From: Collinsella sp. AF20-14LB
Lineage (GTDB): Bacteria > Actinomycetota > Coriobacteriia > Coriobacteriales > Coriobacteriaceae
Assembly: GCF_003459505.1 (NCBI RefSeq)
Contig: NZ_QRWD01000003.1
Location: 62,001-126,000 of the forward strand
Direction of reading: 5' to 3'
Length of the DNA stretch: 64,000 nt
Shown: in pieces, positions 62,296 through 64,000 of the stretch
How the letters are laid out: each line of letters begins with the position of its first letter
Position numbering within the stretch: the first letter of the stretch is position 1
Made by a program: the position numbers and the translations under genes
Notes under the pieces: model-generated
The model's input: only the letters and a program-made list of their open reading frames with translations
What the model was told of the DNA's origin: nothing
Databases searched by the model: none

Positions 62296-63402
62296 ATGGC
62301 GATTACCATCGATATCGACACCGCACGCCCCTACCAGGTGCATGTGGGCACGTTTTTGCTGGAGCAGGCAGGTCCGCTCGTCCGCACCACCGCCGGCGGC
62401 ACCCGCGCCGTCATCGTGACGGACACCAACGTGGGCCCGCTCTACCAGATGCCCGTTAAGCAGAGCCTGGAGGCGTCAGGCTACGAGGTGAGCATCTGCA
62501 CCTTCGAGGCCGGCGAGGCCCATAAGCGCGCCGAGACCTACGTTGCCATTTTGGAGTTTGTGGCCGAGTATGAGCTTTCGCGCTCTGACGTGATCGTGGC
62601 GCTCGGCGGTGGCGTTGTGGGCGACGTGGCCGGCTTTGTGGCGGCCACTTACATGCGCGGCTGCAAGTTTGTGCAGATCCCGACGAGCCTGCTCGCCATG
62701 GTGGATTCGTCGGTCGGCGGCAAGACGGCCATCGACCTGGCTGCCGGCAAGAACCTGGCCGGTGCCTTTTGGCAGCCGAGTGTTGTTATCGCCGATGTTG
62801 GATGCCTTGCCACCCTCACGCCCGAGCAGTTCGCCGACGGCTGCGGCGAGGTCGTCAAGCACGCCGTGATCGCCGACCCGGAGCTTTTCGCCGAGCTGGA
62901 GAAGACCCCGCTCACGCTGGAGCTGCTCAACCGCGATGTGGCCCGCGTAGCGCTCATCATCGCCCGCAATATCGACATCAAGCGCGCCGTGGTCGTCGCC
63001 GACGAGCGCGAAACCAACCAGCGCAAGCTGCTCAACTTTGGACACAGCGCCGGGCACGCCGTCGAAGCCTGCGAGCACTTTGAGCTGGGACATGGCAACT
63101 GCGTGTCGATCGGCATGGGCATCATCACGCGCGCCGCGGCGATGCATGGCATCTGCGATGCTGCACTGCCCGGTCGTATTGAGGAGCTCTGCGCCCGCCA
63201 TGGCCTCAAGACCCGCTGCGACCTAGATGCCGATGCCGTTTTTTCCGAGGCACTCCACGACAAGAAGCGCGCGGGCGACACCATCGACCTGGTGATTCCG
63301 CACGGCATTGGCCGCTGCAGCATCGACCGCACGCCGCTTTCCACTTTCCACGAACTCATTGCCGAGGGCCTCGGCCAGAAGGGAGACGCATCCGCATGCT
63401 AG
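62296..63402 (+). CDS. aroB: 3-dehydroquinate synthase
   Basis: Second shikimate step, a zinc- and NAD-dependent multi-step cyclisation. AIVTDTNVGPLY-like nucleotide entry, ALGGGVVGDVAGFVAATYMRG, QIPTSLLAMVDSSVGGKTAID, and the zinc-site region ADGCGEVVKHAVI with NFGHSAGHAVE and GHGNCVSIGM. 368 residues. ATG 62296 follows GAAAGGACCGAAGCTT. Its stop overlaps the aroA start in ATGCTAG. Confidence 0.96.
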   Translation: MAITIDIDTARPYQVHVGTFLLEQAGPLVRTTAGGTRAVIVTDTNVGPLYQMPVKQSLEASGYEVSICTFEAGEAHKRAETYVAILEFVAEYELSRSDVIVALGGGVVGDVAGFVAATYMRGCKFVQIPTSLLAMVDSSVGGKTAIDLAAGKNLAGAFWQPSVVIADVGCLATLTPEQFADGCGEVVKHAVIADPELFAELEKTPLTLELLNRDVARVALIIARNIDIKRAVVVADERETNQRKLLNFGHSAGHAVEACEHFELGHGNCVSIGMGIITRAAAMHGICDAALPGRIEELCARHGLKTRCDLDADAVFSEALHDKKRAGDTIDLVIPHGIGRCSIDRTPLSTFHELIAEGLGQKGDASAC

Positions 63403-64000
63403 CCCGCATCACCCCGTCCCCGCTCAAGGGCACCGTTCCCGCCATCGCGTCCAAGTCGATGGCGCACCGCCTCATCATCTGCGCCGCGCTTGCCAACGGC
63501 GAGACGCACGTCGCCTGCAACACCACCTGCGCCGACATCGAGGCTACGGTGCGTTGCCTTACGGCCCTGGGCGCCCGCATCGAGACCGTCGAGGACGGCT
63601 TCCAGGTCCACCCCACCATGAAGAGTGTTGAGTTTGGCCTGCTCAAGGCCCTTGCCGGCGGCACGCTCGACTGCGGTGAAAGTGGCTCCACGCTGCGCTT
63701 TATGCTGCCTGTCGCCTGCGCGCTGGGTGCGGATGCCACCTTCGTGGGTCAGGGACGCTTGGGTGCACGCCCACTCTCCCCGCTTTCCGACGAGATCATC
63801 GCCGCCGGCTGCGACCTACAGGGTCTGGGCGGTTTTCCGCTCAAGACGAGCGGCCGCATGCGCCCGGGCACCTTTGTGCTTCCGGGCAACGTGAGCTCGC
63901 AGTACATCTCGGGCCTGCTGTTGGCAGCTCCGCTGCTGGCCCAGCCCTCCTGCGTGCAGGTAACCGGCCTTATTGAGAGCCGCCCCTACATCAACCTGAC
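63396..64000 (+). CDS. aroA: EPSP synthase, 3' end cut by window edge
   Basis: 3-phosphoshikimate 1-carboxyvinyltransferase. The visible about 201 residues include SPLKGTVPAIASKSMAHRL (conserved shikimate-binding serine-lysine-serine), LDCGESGSTLRFMLPVACALG, and the start of SSQYISGLLLAAPLL. ATG 63396 shares seven bases with aroB (ATGCTAG), the same overlap as pyrD/pyrF. C-terminal half lies past 64000. Confidence 0.95.
   Translation, partial: MLARITPSPLKGTVPAIASKSMAHRLIICAALANGETHVACNTTCADIEATVRCLTALGARIETVEDGFQVHPTMKSVEFGLLKALAGGTLDCGESGSTLRFMLPVACALGADATFVGQGRLGARPLSPLSDEIIAAGCDLQGLGGFPLKTSGRMRPGTFVLPGNVSSQYISGLLLAAPLLAQPSCVQVTGLIESRPYINL

Overview
The window looks like chromosomal core sequence from a high-GC member of the Coriobacteriia (Actinomycetota), most likely Collinsella or a close relative. 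This is inferred from three things: an actinobacterial integration host factor (mihF) beside gmk; PPDK with its regulatory protein and a T. maritima-type DAHP synthase; and gene orders that mix Firmicutes-like blocks (rnhB-yraN-comM-dprA-trmFO-xerC-rpsB-tsf-pyrH-frr-uppS-cdsA-dxr-rseP-ispG-proS) with actinobacterial-like ones (mreBCD-mrdA-rodA-radical SAM pair-rplU-rpmA-obg-nadD). Non-ATG starts are very common: about ten TTG and eight GTG by my reading.

Layout. 1-777: gmk (cut by the edge) and mihF, minus strand. 1017-6477: pyrimidine operon pyrR-B-C-K-D-F, minus strand, behind a leader with a terminator-type attenuator. 6595-7083: rpmB with its promoter and terminator. 7085-8147: a REP-bordered HUH transposase (RAYT) unit, the only clear mobile element. 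8175-11873: adhE behind two LacI-type operators, then an APH-like kinase. 11897-28930: a long minus-strand housekeeping run covering translation (proS, frr, tsf, rpsB, rplS), isoprenoid and envelope precursors (ispG, dxr, uppS, cdsA), a site-2 protease, pyrH, XerC, tRNA modification, DNA uptake and processing (comM, dprA) and rnhB. 29140-36138: ppdK, its regulator, glyS and glyQ. 36198-38688: lepB, trmD, rimM, khpA, rpsP. 38890-40143: dinB, plus strand, probably leaderless. 40242-53918: a very long minus-strand block starting with mreB-C-D, mrdA and rodA (cell elongation), then a DUF697-like membrane protein and two radical-SAM-linked genes, then rplU-rpmA-obg-nadD-yqeK-rsfS with its own nested promoter. 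54034-59963: cyclophilin, a TPR membrane protein, a zinc-ribbon membrane protein and a CtpE-like P-type ATPase. 60040-60116: tRNA-Arg(CCG). 60248-64000: aromatic amino acid operon aroF-tyrA-aroB-aroA, plus strand, with a short leader ORF and an internal hairpin; aroA runs off the edge.

Most of the window is ordinary housekeeping sequence, and I do not see an obvious undescribed defence or mobile system. The parts worth a second look are: the RAYT/REP family and its solo relatives sitting on the stop codons of two distant genes; the aroF leader; the likely AUA start of xerC; the helix-turn-helix-like insertion in RseP; a two-helix PBP2; and a DUF697-like gene inside the elongation operon. I see no CRISPR array, rRNA, prophage or integrated element.
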